Source: Microcebus murinus (lineage: Eukaryota; Chordata; Mammalia; Primates; Cheirogaleidae). From it: a stretch of DNA of 64,000 bases. The DNA is taken from positions 63,567,001-63,631,000 of the forward strand of contig NC_134112.1 in assembly GCF_040939455.1 (NCBI RefSeq), written 5' to 3'. Below the pieces are notes generated by a model that had not been told where the DNA came from, searched no databases, and saw only the letters and a program-made list of their open reading frames with translations. The position numbers and the translations under genes were made by a program. Below are positions 40,559 to 64,000 of this stretch, in pieces; positions within the stretch are counted from its first letter, which is position 1, and every line of letters starts with the position of its first letter.

Positions 40559-40931
40559 GAGACATTACAACTGATACCACAGAAATACAAAGATTATCCA
40601 AGACTACTACCAACCTCTATGCACATAAACTGGAAAATCTAGAGGAAATGGATAAATTTTTGGAAACATAGAATCTCCCAAGCTGGAATCAGTAAGAAAT
40701 AGAAATCCTGAACAGACCAATAATGAGTAATAAGATTGAATCAGTAAGAAAATATCTCCCCCCACTAAAAAAGCCCAAGACCAGATGGATTCACAGCCAA
40801 ATTCTACTAGACCTATAAAGAACAAGTACCTATCCTACTGAAACTACTGAAAAACAAAATATAATATGTAGGAATATACTTAACCAAGGAAGTGAATGAT
40901 CTGTACAAGGGGAACTATAAAACACTGATGA

Positions 40932-41053
40932 ATGTGATGTGCACCGTCTGGAGGATGGACACGCTTGAAGCTCTGACTGGGGGCGGGGAAGGGCAATATA
41001 CATAACCTAAACATTTGCACCCCCATAATATGCTAAAATTAAAAAAATAAAAA
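40932..41053 (+). mobile_element. 5'-truncated LINE-1 tail inserted in LINE-1
   Basis: 122 bp ending 'cacccccataatatgctaaaattaaaaaaataaaaaaa', typical of lemur L1 3' ends. Exact 13-bp duplication aaaacactgatga at 40919-40931 and 41054-41066; without it the host ORF2 text is continuous. Confidence 0.9.
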
Positions 41054-41262
41054 AAAACACTGATGAAAGAAATTATTGATGACACAATCAAATGGAAAAA
41101 CATGCCGTGTTTATGTATTGGAAGAATTAATATTGTTAAATTGTCCATATGGCCCAAAATGATTTACAGACTCAATGTAGTTCCCATCAAAATACCAATG
41201 TCATTTTTCACAGAATTAGAAAAAGCAATCCCAAATTTCTTATGGAATCAAAAATAAGCCCA

Positions 41263-41618
<356 letters not shown>

Positions 41619-41621
<3 letters not shown>

Positions 41622-41933
41622 CGGGCGCGGTGGCTCACGCCTGTAATCCTAGCTCTTGGGAGGCCGAGGCGGGCGGATTGCTCAAGGTCAGGAGTTCAAA
41701 ACCAGCCTGAGCAAGAGCGAGACCCCGTCTCTACTATAAATAGAAAGAAATTAATTGGCCAACTGATATATATATATAAAATTAGCCGGGCATGGTGGCG
41801 CATGCCTGTAGTCCTAGCTAACCGGGAGGCTGAGGCAGAAGGATCACTCGAGCCCAGGAGTTTGAGGTTGCTGTGAGCTAGGCTGACGCCACGGCACTCA
41901 CTCTAGCCTGGACAACAAAGCGAGACTCTGTCT

Positions 41934-41990
<57 letters not shown>
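41619..41990 (+). repeat. Young Alu, second of tandem pair
   Basis: Lemur-type dimer with an A-tail of more than 50. The sequence 'agccca' lies before the first Alu and after this one. Confidence 0.95.
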
Positions 41991-41991
<1 letters not shown>

Positions 41992-43099
41992 CCCAAATAG
42001 CCAAAGCAATGCTAAGCAAAAACAACAAATCTGGAGGCATCACACACATTACCTAATTTCAAATTATACTACAAGGCTATAATAACCAAAACAGCATGAT
42101 AAAGTTATAAAAGTAGACACATTGATCAATAGAACAGAATAAAGAATCTAAAAAATAAAAATAAAAAATAAAAACATCATATACCTACAACCACTGATCT
42201 TCCACAAAGTAGACAAAAACATACACTAGGGAAATGATACTCTATTCAATAAATTGTACTGGGAAACTTGGAGGAGTCACATACAGAAGAATGAAACTGG
42301 ATACCTATCTCTACCCATACACAAAAATTAATTCAAGATGGGTTAAAGACTTAAATGTAAGACCTGATACCATAAAAATTTGGGATGAAAACATAGGGAA
42401 AACTTTTCTAGACATTGGCTTAGGCAAAGAGTTTATGACTAAGACCTCAAAAGCAAGTACAAAAAAATTATAGGACATAATTAAACTAAAAACTTTCTGC
42501 ATTGCAAAGGAAATAATCAACAGAGAAAATAGACAACCTACAGAATGGAGAAAATATCTGCAAGCTATACATTTGATAAGGGACTAATATCCAGAATCAA
42601 CAGGGAACTCAAACAAATCAGCAAGAAAAAAGCCAATAACCCCATTAAAAAGTGAGCAAAAGACATGAACATTTCTCAAAAAAAGATATACAAATGGGCA
42701 ACAAACATAAGAAAAAATGTTCACAATCACTAATCATCAGGAAAATGAAAATTAAAACCAGAATGAAATATCATCTTACCCCTATCAGAATGGTCATTAT
42801 TCAAAAGTCAAAAAGCAATAGACATTGGCATGGATTCAGTAAAAGGGCATGATTATACACTGTTGGTAGTAATGTAAGGTAGTACACCCTCTATGGACAA
42901 CAGTCTGGAATTTGCTCAAAGAATTAAAAGTAGACCTACCATTCCATCCAGCTATCCCACTACTGAGTATCTACCCAGATGAAAAGAAGTCATCATTATC
43001 AAAAAGACACATGTATTCATATGTTTATTGCAGCACAATTCATGATTGCAAAGATAGGGAATTAACCCAAGTGCCCATCAACTGATCAGTTGATAAAAT

Positions 43100-43146
43100 G
43101 TGGTGTATGTATATATATATATATGTGTGTGTCACACACATACACA
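43100..43146. repeat. (TA)n/(GT)n short repeat in LINE-1 3' UTR
   Basis: 'gtgtatgtatatatatatatatgtgtgtgtcacacacatacacacc', a small mixed and partly inverted dinucleotide repeat. Confidence 0.85.
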
Positions 43147-43512
43147 CCATGAATACTACTCAGCCATGAAAAAGAATGACGTAATATCTTTTGCAACTTG
43201 GATGGAACTAGATGGAGCCCATTATCCTAAGTGAAATATCTCAGGAGCAGAAAAACAAATACCACATGTACTCACTTATAAGTGAGAGCTGAACAATGAG
43301 TATACAAGTCACACAAAATGGTATAGTGGACATTAGACACTGAGAAGGGGGGAAGTTGAAAGAGGGTGAAGGTTTAAATATTACTTATGGGTACAAGGTA
43401 CACTGTTCTGGTGATGGGTACACTAAAAACCCTTACTTCACCACTGTACAATTCATCCGTATAACAAAAGACCACTTATAGCCCTTAAATCTATTGAAAT
43501 TTTTTAAAAGGA

Positions 43513-45899
43513 TAGGAAGAAGATAATTAATTCTATTTCACCATGTGGTGCCATGCAACATATTAATGCACATAAAGATCATTCTTTATTTCAGAAAAGA
43601 ACAATTCATGTGAATTAGTTTAATCATCCATTAATAGTTATCCTAACATATTTAAAACGTTTGATTCACAAAATTTTGATATATGCATACCTTTTCAATA
43701 GAACTTCTTTTTGTATTTATTATTCTCATCTGTCAAGACATATATATATATATATACAATTTATTTTATTACTAGGCCATTTCAAACATATTACTTTTTT
43801 AAATAATTGGCCAAGTAACATATAGACCTAGTAAAAAATAAACTTAAACAGTATAAAATACTGTACAATAAAAAGGTCTTTTTGTTAGTATGAATTTATA
43901 TTTAACTTAATAGAGATATATGTGGTTATATATAGATACATTAGTTAATATTCACACATATTTCTTTGCTTTATTGGCTGAGAAGGCCTGTCACACATCT
44001 AACACCCTGACCTTTGTTTCTGATTATTATAGACATATGCACTATTCGCCTCTCCCTATCCTTTCAACACCTTTCTTGCTCTATGCCCAGGTGGCTGACC
44101 TTATGGTCAATGTCAACAGGCTCCTTAGCTGTCACTTCTTCCAGTAGGAGTTGAGCAATGGAGGAATGGAGGAGCAGGTAAAGCATCATGCTGAGATCAG
44201 AGGCAGGGAGGGGAGAAGTGGGATATTTATTCCCCCAGCTCCTTCCTTGTTGAGCTTGCAATTAGCAAGGGTTCCATTCTTCTACTGAAGGCCACAACTC
44301 CTGTTGGGCAACCCTCTCCAAAAGCTCCCGGGATTCTGGTAACAGCTCCTTCCTCCTGCCTCCCCAGGCTAGAGTTACTGAAAGCCCTTCTACTTTTATG
44401 ACCACTGACAGCTGATAGCTGACAACTCCCTTCAGCCAGCCCTGAAGTACTTTGCCATGCCTTTTGGGTTTTCCTTGACTTTGTCCACACTTTTGTGAAC
44501 AGCTGCTTCATTGACTCCATCTGAGTGTGCTGTCTCTTTCTTGCTCAGACTCTGAGTCATATAATAGGCAAATATGTATTCCCTTCATTTATACAAATGT
44601 GAGCATACTATACATACCTTTTGTACCTTGCCCTTTTTTTTCCATCTCAATACAGTTTGGGTTTCTTTCTATGGACATACATATTGGTCTGCTTTATTAG
44701 TATCCCATTGTCTGTGTCTACCATACTTTTAAACATTACATCCAAAGATGGGAATTAAAGCTGAAATTTACTGGAGGGACCATGAAGCCTGGGATGGGAT
44801 ACTAAAATAGGGCTGGAACTTTGGTGAGATAGTGGTGAGGTGAGCTGATGTTGCTAAAACCCTGTCAAGTCTTGCAGTATTTAAGAGAGTGGGTTTTGGT
44901 ATTGCTTAGGTTCATGTTCCAGCTTGACCAAACTGTGTGACCTTGGGCAAATAATTTAGCCTTTCTGTGTATATTTCCTCATCTGTAAAATAGGAATAAC
45001 AATACCTACTTCAAGGTAATACTTATGCTCAAAAGCAGTTTCCTTTTCAAGTTGACTTTCAAATCAGATTACACCAAGCAACATGGCGCAAATACTGCAA
45101 TGCACCGGCCTCCTGGTCTTCCCCTAGGTGTTCCCAGTCCTCTGCTTCTTTCTCCTCAGCCTTCTTCAGCCTCTGCCTTCCCTCCTTTCACTGCCTGCCA
45201 CACCTGTCTGTCCCTATGCCCTTTAACAGGCTTTCTCTCTGTTGACATTTAAGATCCATTTTCAAGGAAGAATTAAACAGTAGATTCTAGGGTTGTGTTG
45301 TTATTAATGTATAGTTCATTAAGAGGGTATGAACAAATTTTAAGAGCATTCTTTATAAAGTATCTGTCAACCAGCATCTCCCCCAAAAAGAAAGATAAAC
45401 TGTCTCAGATATGCTGTTTTCCACCAAAAGTAGTTAACGCGATTGCCTAGATTAGTTTCTGCTGAGCTCTACATGAGTCCTTGACTACTTTTAAGGAGAA
45501 ATTACTGCGCATAAGGTGCCACCATCACCAAAAAGATAAAGTTATTAATTACACATGCAATGATGAGAAACAATTGAATACACTTTATATATTAAGCTTT
45601 TTTTCTTCCAAACGTTCAGGCAATGAAAAAAATAAACAGATAAAAATAAATTTAAAATGACTTCTTCCCCTTTACATGTGTCATTAAAAGATATAGACAC
45701 CAAAAACCAGTTTATTTGGAGGCCATTTCTCCAAGAAATGCACAAGAAGTTCAAAGTATTGTAGAGATTTTTTTTTTCTTCCTCACCACCTGAATTTGAG
45801 GATGTTCTGCATTTTACAAGAAGAATAAAAAAGACCCCCCATCCCACTGCTATAAATGAGTTCTAAATGTTAGGCTACCCAACGGCTTGGTGCTGGCTT
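43513..45899. other. Intergenic; one MIR, one unassigned old repeat
   Basis: A/T-rich with (TA)9 near 43739-43757. 43990-44560 has the texture of an ancient repeat ('gggatatttattcccccagctccttcc', 'gggttccattcttctactgaaggcc') that I cannot name. A MIR lies at 44880-45020. No gene seen. Confidence 0.5.
44880..45020 (-). repeat. MIR SINE
   Basis: 'gtgggttttggtattgcttaggttcatg', 'gtgtgaccttgggcaaataatttagcc' and 'cctcatctgtaaaataggaataac' are reversed MIR blocks in order. Confidence 0.88.
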
Positions 45900-46445
45900 T
45901 TAGCTGTCTGCTTCCTCTTCCTAAATGCCTGATTTTATTTGCCACACACATCCTGAAGCCTTCCGGTTTGCCATCCCCAGGTCTGATATATGTGGATTTC
46001 AGTCACACTGGCCTGCTTTTTGTTTCTCAAGCATATCACGCTCTTTCCTGACTCAGAGTTTTTGCATTTGCTGTTCTCTCTTCTGGGAAGGCAGTCTCCT
46101 CATGCTTCAGCTCTCTCTTCAAATGTTACCTCCTCAGTAAGAGGAAAGCCTTCCCTGACCACCCCCTCTAACGTAGTCCTCTCTTTCCCCATGCTGTGCA
46201 TTGCTCCCATCAATAACTCTACAAGACACTGTTCCATTTCTCCCACAGCTTTTTACCATGACAGAATATTTTCTGATTTATTTGTTTGCTGATAGTCATT
46301 GTCCCCCACTAGGATATAAGTCCTTTGAGGGCAGGAACTTGTTCAGACTTGTTCACTGCTGTATCTGCAACACTTAAGATAGTGCTGACATGAGTAGGCA
46401 GCACAATAAATACTCATTGAGTGAATAAATGAATTAATGAATGAT
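45900..46445 (+). repeat. LINE-2 3' end
   Basis: 'tttttgcatttgctgttctctcttctgggaaggcag', 'caaatgttacctcctcagtaagagg' and 'ccactaggatataagtcctttgagggcaggaac', ending in 'aataaatactcattgagtgaataaatg', is a clear L2 3' end. Confidence 0.85.
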
Positions 46446-46588
46446 TGATTAAATGAATGAACAGAATACTCAAACATCTGATTCACTATAACATGGTACA
46501 TCAGTATTTACTTTAAACAACCCTCAAGTTTCCCTTTTTTCCTTCCATTAACAAAGCACAGAATTCATGAGATAAGATATAAAAGATA

Positions 46589-46845
46589 GGCCAGGTACGG
46601 TGGTTCATGCTGTAATCCTAGCACTCTAGGAGGCTGATGCAGGAGGACTGCTTGAGCTCAGAAGTTCAAGACCAGCCTGAGCAAGAGTGAGACTCATTCT
46701 CTACTAAAAATGGACAAATTAACTGGACATCATGAGGATCACTTGAACCCGTGAGTTGGAGGTTGCAGTGAGCTAGGCTGATGTCATGGCATGCTACCGA
46801 GGGGACAGAGTGAGACTCTGTCTCAAAAAAAAAAAAAAAAAAAAA
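46589..46845 (+). repeat. Alu with internal deletion
   Basis: 'ggccaggtacggtggttcatgctg' to a 21-A tail; the middle of the right arm is lost. Confidence 0.9.
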
Positions 46846-47008
46846 GGAAATTGAACTCATCTCTTCACTCTCTCCTCGTATAAAAATAAATAAATAAATA
46901 AATTTAAAAAGACATACAAGGATAACTTTAAAAGTGCAATATACTTAAATAATAAGAAACTTGCAAGGGTTCTCCAATCATTCTTTGCTTAGAAAACTAT
47001 GCCATTAT

Positions 47009-47172
47009 TGGGCAGGTACAGTGGCAGGGACCTATAGTCCCAGCTTCTTGGAGAGCTGAAGTGGGAGGATCCTTTGAAGCCAGGAATTTGAAGCTGTAGA
47101 TTGCCCCTGTGAACAGCAATCTGCACTGCAGCCTGGGGGCAACATAATGAGACCCCCCCCTCCCTAAAAAAG
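47009..47172 (+). repeat. Alu fragment with long GAAA/GGAA tail
   Basis: Single-arm Alu-like unit 'gggcaggtacagtggcaggg' to 'catamatgagacccccc'-type end. 'ctatgccattatt' occurs before it (46996-47008) and after its repeat tail (about 47387-47399), so the unit and tail form one insertion. Confidence 0.78.
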
Positions 47173-47177
47173 AGAGG

Positions 47178-47239
<62 letters not shown>

Positions 47240-47298
47240 GAAGGAAGGAAGGAAGGAAGGAAGGAAGGAAGGAAGGAAGGAAGGAAGGAAGGAAGGAA

Positions 47299-47352
<54 letters not shown>

Positions 47353-47356
47353 GAGA
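47173..47356 (+). repeat. (GAAA)n(GGAA)n(GAAA)n microsatellite
   Basis: About 184 bp: GAAA units, about 15 GGAA units in the centre, GAAA units again. Confidence 0.97.
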
Positions 47357-47719
47357 AATTGCATTAAAACAAAAATTTTAAAAAACCTATGCCATTATTT
47401 TATGTTAGCAAGAGACAAATTTACTAAACCACGTATCAAGTTTGGATTCATATAAAAGAATGCAAGATTGCCTCTACTGTCTGAGAAATTTATAAAATTA
47501 TATTTTTATTGACACTATAAGTGGTTTTAAATTGAATGGATGGCTAGAATTCTTTTTTTCATTTTTTTTAAGGATGAATCCTCATCTTTTTAAATTACTG
47601 TCATTCCTACCCCATGATTTCTCAAATCCCATCATGAAACTATCAATTGATCAATAATTTAACAAGTATTTATCCATGACCCATTACATTGTCATAATTT
47701 ATCAAGGTATTCTGTGGGG

Positions 47720-47866
47720 ACCCTGTCTCTACAAAAGTTTTTTTCAAAATAGGTGGACATGGTGATACCTATAGTCCCAGCTACTCGGAGGCTGAGGCAG
47801 CAGGATCCCTTGAGCCCAAGAGTTGGAGGCTGCAGTGAGCTATGATTGTGCTACTGCACTCCAGCC
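47720..47866 (+). repeat. Alu fragment joined to TSG101 retrocopy
   Basis: 'gaccctgtctctacaaaag' then a right arm ending 'ctgcactccagcc' at 47866, where it passes directly into TSG101 3' UTR on the opposite strand. The usual 'tgggcaacagag' end and A-tail are missing. Confidence 0.82.
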
Positions 47867-48602
47867 TTTCTATTTTCTATGCAACAGATTTTTTTATTTA
47901 GCATAGTCAGTCCCAACATTCAGCACAAAAAGGTTACAGAGGAGATAGAAAGTGCATTAATAAAAGTCAGTCTTTACAAAAAAAAACCAGAAAATATATT
48001 ATTGATTCAAAATATTTTACACTTGAATGATAAACTGCAATAACTTATTCTGGGCACCTACTGATAAGAGAAAGAAAAAGAAGAAAAGAATGTTTTAAGA
48101 TGAGCTCAATCTCCAGCTGATTATCAGAGAAGTCAGTAGAGGTCACTGAGACCGGCAATCTTTCTTGCTTTTGGCATTAGTGCCCTCAGCTGGACCTGTT
48201 TACGGGACAGAAGATGTACATGCTTCAGGAAGACATCCAGGTCTATCACTCCTCATCTTAAGGCTTCTCCTAGGTAAAAGATAGAGTCTTCAATAGCATT
48301 TTCTTCTGCATACATATTTAAAATCTGTTTGTATGGTGGGGCTGTAGGAATGATAACTTCATCAATATCATTGTTTTCAGACTGATTTTCCATTTTATCC
48401 AGAGCAGAACTGAGTTCTTCATCCTTCCTTTTCAAAAGTTCTATGTTTTTTATCAACCTTAGCTACTTCTTGATCTAAACAAGTAACCATCTCTTCCAGT
48501 TTCTGGGTGACCTTTCTTCAGGTCTTCCTCTGTTCGTTTCAAGGCATTGAACTCTGCCTGGGCACTATCCATTTCCTCCGTCATCTGCCATCTCATCCTG
48601 TC
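47867..48602 (-). pseudogene. TSG101P: TSG101 processed pseudogene, 5'-truncated
   Basis: Intronless copy of the 3' part of TSG101, the ESCRT-I subunit. On the minus strand, 48600-48110 encodes the C-terminal coiled coil and steadiness box: KDEELSSALDKMENQ, NNDIDEVIIPTAP and YAEENAIEDSIFYLGEALR are readable. A TGA then replaces an Arg codon, after which GVIDLDVFLKH and further C-terminal text continue in frame. Upstream text (EEMDSAQAEFNAL-like, with frameshifts) reaches about 48602. The 3' UTR of the parent continues down to 47867. The N-terminal ubiquitin-binding UEV domain is absent, and stops and frameshifts make it non-coding. Confidence 0.88.
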
Positions 48603-50560
48603 TCTTAAAAAGGAAAAAAAAATAAAGAATTGTGAGTCATCTACGTGAGTTACTGTGGAGCCATGTATATGAGTTCATATTTTGACATCCTAGACAGACT
48701 TTGCCAAGGTTAAGAAAAACCCACGTGTACTCACTTGCAAAGATATCCATCACATAGTTTTAATTAAAAAAAAAGTTGTAGACCAACATGGAAAGTGATT
48801 TTTAGTTAAAAAAAAAAAGTATGTTTGGGCTATAGATAACTCTGTTCAGAAAACATGATAGAGGGTAGTGGGTAGTGATGGTTGAAAGGAGACATAGTGC
48901 TTGCCCTCAAGAAGTTTTTGTCTAGTGAGAGAGATAAGACTTGTATGTAAATGAAATTAAGATACTAAGGTAGATAGTGAGAGGCACCTCAAGGGAGGAT
49001 CAGATAAGGTGTCCAGAGAATCCAGAAAAGGGACTGGATTAATTCTGAGAGCACTAAAGAATGTTCATAGAAAAGATAATGTTTTAACTGGACCTTGAAG
49101 GTACATGTGAGAGTGTAGAGAGTGGGTACATTCAGAATCTACTTTAAAACGAATACTTGCCTCTATTTTAGTTGTGTTGAGTTATAGACCCAATGATAAT
49201 ATACTACTTATAAGAAATGCATACACACATATACATATATATGTAGAGAGATGCGTATTTTAATATATGTAGCAATTTATTAATAAATGTACATGTTAAA
49301 TCTCCAATAAAACCTTAGAGGGATGGCAGACTCCATTGTACGATATTGAGCAGCATCCCTGGCCTCTACTCACTAGATTACAATAGCATCACTGCAGTCT
49401 GACAACCAAAATAGGCTACAGCCATTGCCCTGTAGGGACAAAATAGCCCTTAGTTAAGAACCACTGGAATACATAACCTAAACATACACAAGAGATTTCT
49501 TTCCTCTCCTCTGCAGGTGGATAAAAATTCTAAAGTTCATAGCGTGGATTTTCTTTTTAGGTTGCTTCTTTAATGGTTCTCAATCCCATTGGGTCAAGGA
49601 AGCCTTTGAAGATCTGTTGAAAGCTGCTGACTCATTCATTTCTCAGAAAAACACACACTCTCCCACCATATTGAGTACAATTTCAGGGGATTTACTCTAG
49701 GGTTCTCCTAAGAGAAGTTCTGTGTCCCAGAGCTTGTAGAATTGTCATGGTCTGTATTTTCCTGGTAGGTGGGTAACTAATATTTTGGAAGCCTCTTCTG
49801 TATTTATTTTCAAACACTGATAATCAGGTGAGAATGTTCTGGTTCACCAAACCCTTCCTTCTGCCCTTCATCTTAACCATGCGTCAGTCAGTTTTATCAA
49901 AAAATATCCCAACATAAGACAAAACACTGGTGAGGTCAGATAGATTCAAGTCCCCCTCACTCTCATCCAGTGTCCACACCTGTCTAGTTCAGTTTATTCC
50001 TTCCCACATTGTCCAGATGAATGGGAAAGAAGAAAAACCAAAGAGTCAGGTAAGATAGGTGCCACCTGGACACTGATTTTGATTGTGAAATATAATACCC
50101 ACAGAGAGAAATGTGTATGTATCTAAAAGACTGTCTATCTAAAATTCATAAGTAAGTGATAAGCTCTCTACAGCCTCCACCCACAGACTACTCCTAAAAG
50201 ACTTTCTAGAAACCCAAAGGCTTATTAATATAGAAAACTGGCACCGCTCCTCTCTCCTCCCCACCTGTGCCAGACTGTGGGGTACCCTGATTCACAACCT
50301 GGGAGTCAAGGTCAGAGTCCCAATGATTAATGACCTTTTCCTCTTCGCGGGGCTCTGCCCCACCGGGGCGACCAGCCCCTGACCTGGCAGCCCGCATTAA
50401 TAATTTGGGGGTGAGTGAGGATCCGGGTGGCCCCTGCGTGACAGCAGTAAGGGATTCCCGGTTCGGGAAAGGGAAGGAATGCGGGTGGGGTAGGATTTCT
50501 TTCCTGATAGGATTGGTAGGGAACGACCGCAGCCTGTGTGTCCTTCCTTTCGACCACAGT
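48603..50560. other. SLC26A4 5' flank, mostly unique
   Basis: A weak L2-like patch (48860-49140) and a MER20 (49318-49472). The last 350 bp become GC-richer toward the promoter. No exon recognised. Confidence 0.55.
49318..49472 (-). mobile_element. MER20 (hAT-Charlie relic), partial
   Basis: 'gagcagcatccctggcctctactcactag', 'gtctgacaaccaaaata' and 'cccttagttaagaaccactgg' are reversed MER20 blocks. Confidence 0.8.
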
Positions 50561-50640
50561 GTCTCTATTGCTCCGTAAATACAACGTCCCACTGCCGCGC
50601 GAGCGCTATAAAGGCAGCGGACGGCGGTCCGCGGGGCATT
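50560..50640 (+). promoter_or_regulatory. SLC26A4: SLC26A4 core promoter (TATA box, forkhead sites)
   Basis: CTATAAAGG at 50606-50614 is a canonical TATA box, predicting a start near 50637. Upstream, GTAAATACAA (50575-50584) fits the forkhead consensus RYAAAYA, and the neighbouring TCTCTATTG (50562-50570) could be a second site in the opposite direction. Counting back from the exon 1 donor (c.-4 = 50664), these lie around c.-84 to c.-106. Human SLC26A4 has paired head-to-head FOXI1 sites there, including the disease variant c.-103T>C. Motif and position agree; binding is inferred. Confidence 0.75.
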
Positions 50641-50664
50641 CCGGGCGGGGCGCGAGCAGAGCAG
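50637..50664 (+). other. SLC26A4: SLC26A4 exon 1 (non-coding)
   Basis: The donor GAGCAG|GTGAGC at 50664/50665 fits the human exon 1 end at c.-4. The 5' limit is inferred from the TATA box; a longer first exon starting upstream is possible, as some human transcript models are longer. Confidence 0.65.
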
Positions 50665-51409
50665 GTGAGCTCAGCCCGGCCCGCGGTGTCGCCCGGCAGC
50701 CACCGGCGGCTGAGGATGCGACCAGTGAGGGGGCAGGAGCGGGCGGGCGGGGGCCAGAGCAGCCTTCTTTCTAAGACTAGGAGAACAGGTCGGGGGGAGA
50801 GACTTGCTCCACCCGAGGAAAGTTCTGCCTCCGGGAGCGCGGCGACCGCTGCTGGAATTTGCCCGCAGCGCACGCAGCCGGGGCCGGGGAGCTCGCCCTG
50901 AGGGTCCCACGTCGGGCCGGGCCGGCGCTTCTCTCGCAGGGCTCGCCTGAGGCTGCGTCCTGGGCCGCGTGCCGGGAGGGAGGGACGCTCCCAGGGTCCC
51001 CTTTCCGCCTCGCCCGCGCCCGGGGCCCGGCCCCAGCCCTGGTCTGGGGGAGATTTCAGGACGCGGACAGCGCCCTAGCAGCTCGCGGGAGGGACTGGGT
51101 CGAGCTCTGGAAGCCCCCAAAGCGAAGCTCACTCCCATCGAAGTTGGGGGTGGGGTCCGGGCAGCAGGTGCAGGCCCCGGGACTGCAAGGTGCTCAGGTG
51201 CCCCCCTGCGGGCTGGCGGGGCGCGCCGTGGGGCGGCGAGACGCCAACGCCGGGGGCTGCAGGGCGCGGGCCCGGCTCGCCCGGGTCGGCGGCGACTGGC
51301 GGGGCCGGGAGGCAGCTAACAGGTGGTTCCCTCTTCCCGCTCCTCGCTCTTCACCTGCACCTGTCCTCGCTCGCTGCATCTCGCTCGTCCTCGCCGTCCC
51401 GCGGCGCAG
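50665..51409 (+). other. SLC26A4: SLC26A4 intron 1
   Basis: 745 bp, wholly inside the CpG island. No repeats. Long frames on both strands are composition artefacts. Confidence 0.85.
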
Positions 51410-51412
51410 GTC

Positions 51413-63390
<11,978 letters not shown>

Positions 63391-63574
63391 GTAAGTGTTG
63401 CTTTTTACTCCAGGGAAGGGTCACTGTTCAAAAAATATACTCTCTCTCTCTTTAACTTGAGTCTGGAAAACCCATTCTCCTCTGTGTGTATTTTGGGAGC
63501 CATTGAAAGCACTTTATTACTTCTCCTCTGAAAGAAGCATTAAATCAGGAGTAACATTGAAGAAGGCACATTTG

Positions 63575-63868
63575 ATCGGGTGCAGTGGCTCACGTCTGTA
63601 ATCCTAGAGCTTTGGGAGGCCAATGGGAGGATCGCTTGAGGCCAGGAGTTTGAGACCAGTCTAGGCAACATAGTGAGACCCAATCTCTACAAAAAAATTA
63701 AACAATTAGCCAGGCACAGTGGCTCATGGCTGTAGTCCCAGCTACTTGGTAGGCTGAGGTAGGAGGATCCCATAGCCCAGGAGTTTGAGGTTGCAGTGAG
63801 GTATAATGAGACCACTGCACTCCAGCCTGAGTGACAGAGTAAGACTCTGTCTCAGAAAAATAAATAAA
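63575..63868 (+). repeat. Old Alu
   Basis: 'gatcgggtgcagtggctcacgtctg' through 'gactctgtctcagaaaaataaataaag'. Confidence 0.92.
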
Positions 63869-63949
63869 GAAGAGAGATTTTCAAATCATTGTTCTCAATT
63901 GGTCAAAATGGTTTCTGAAATAATTACTGAACTTAAAACGTAAATGAAA

Positions 63950-64000
63950 GGCCAGGCACGGTGGCACACGCCTGTAATCCTAGCATTCTGGGGGGCCGAG
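63950..64000 (+). repeat. Alu, cut by window end
   Basis: First 51 bp of a left arm, 'ggccaggcacggtggcacacgcctg'. Confidence 0.9.

Larger units (their letters stand above)
63391..64000 (+). other. SLC26A4: SLC26A4 intron 6 (partial)
   Basis: Begins GTAAGT; holds an older Alu and the start of another at the window edge. Confidence 0.9.

Noticed and set aside
39634..40671. Poly-Lys, poly-Leu and poly-Phe frames
   Set aside because: Translations of GAA and GAAA arrays in Alu tails.
48603..50560. SLC26A4-AS1-like antisense RNA
   Set aside because: Known near the human promoter, but I see no exon or splice pattern that supports it here.

Overview
This window is primate genomic DNA, most likely from a lemur and probably a mouse lemur (Microcebus) or a close cheirogaleid. 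Three things point there. It is packed with strepsirrhine-type dimeric Alu elements, with 'cctagctctctgggaggc' in the left arm, 'actataaatagaaag' in the linker and 'gctgacgccacggcac' in the right arm. It has lemur-type LINE-1 tails. It also holds two short non-autonomous piggyBac transposons flanked by TTAA, a class I know to have been reported from Microcebus. The gene order BCAP29 - SLC26A4, both on the + strand, matches human chromosome 7q22.

Layout. 1-9251: the last two coding exons of BCAP29 (ER membrane protein BAP29), with introns full of repeats. About 9252-50560: a 41-kb gene-poor interval. It contains a 9.8-kb endogenous retrovirus (21751-31520) with paired LTRs, a tRNA-Arg-type primer site and gag-pro-pol-env remnants, all disabled. 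It also contains a roughly full-length but broken LINE-1 (about 35035-43512) carrying many nested Alus, two piggyBac MITEs, MaLR LTRs, MER20, MIR and L2 relics, a 5'-truncated TSG101 retrocopy (- strand) and an unidentified retrocopy inside the retroviral env region. 50560-64000: the CpG-island promoter, non-coding exon 1 and coding exons 2-6 of SLC26A4 (pendrin). These encode residues 1-255 of an anion exchanger of about 780 residues; the rest lies beyond the window.

The two host genes are not functionally linked. BCAP29 acts in ER export and quality control. SLC26A4 exchanges chloride for iodide or bicarbonate in thyroid, inner ear and kidney, and its promoter here carries a TATA box and forkhead-like sites matching the known FOXI1 control region. 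All five coding exons of SLC26A4 read cleanly, with the same lengths as the human exons (164, 140, 111, 185 and 165 nt) and intact GT/AG splice sites.

I found no unknown multigene system. The most informative structures are the piggyBac pair, the layered retrovirus locus (MIR, then ERV, then Alu/piggyBac/retrocopy), the LINE-1 3' end lying against a BCAP29 splice acceptor, and the 450-bp compound pyrimidine repeat in SLC26A4 intron 3. Family names for repeats come from recognition by eye, not a database search, and their edges are approximate unless a target-site duplication is given.
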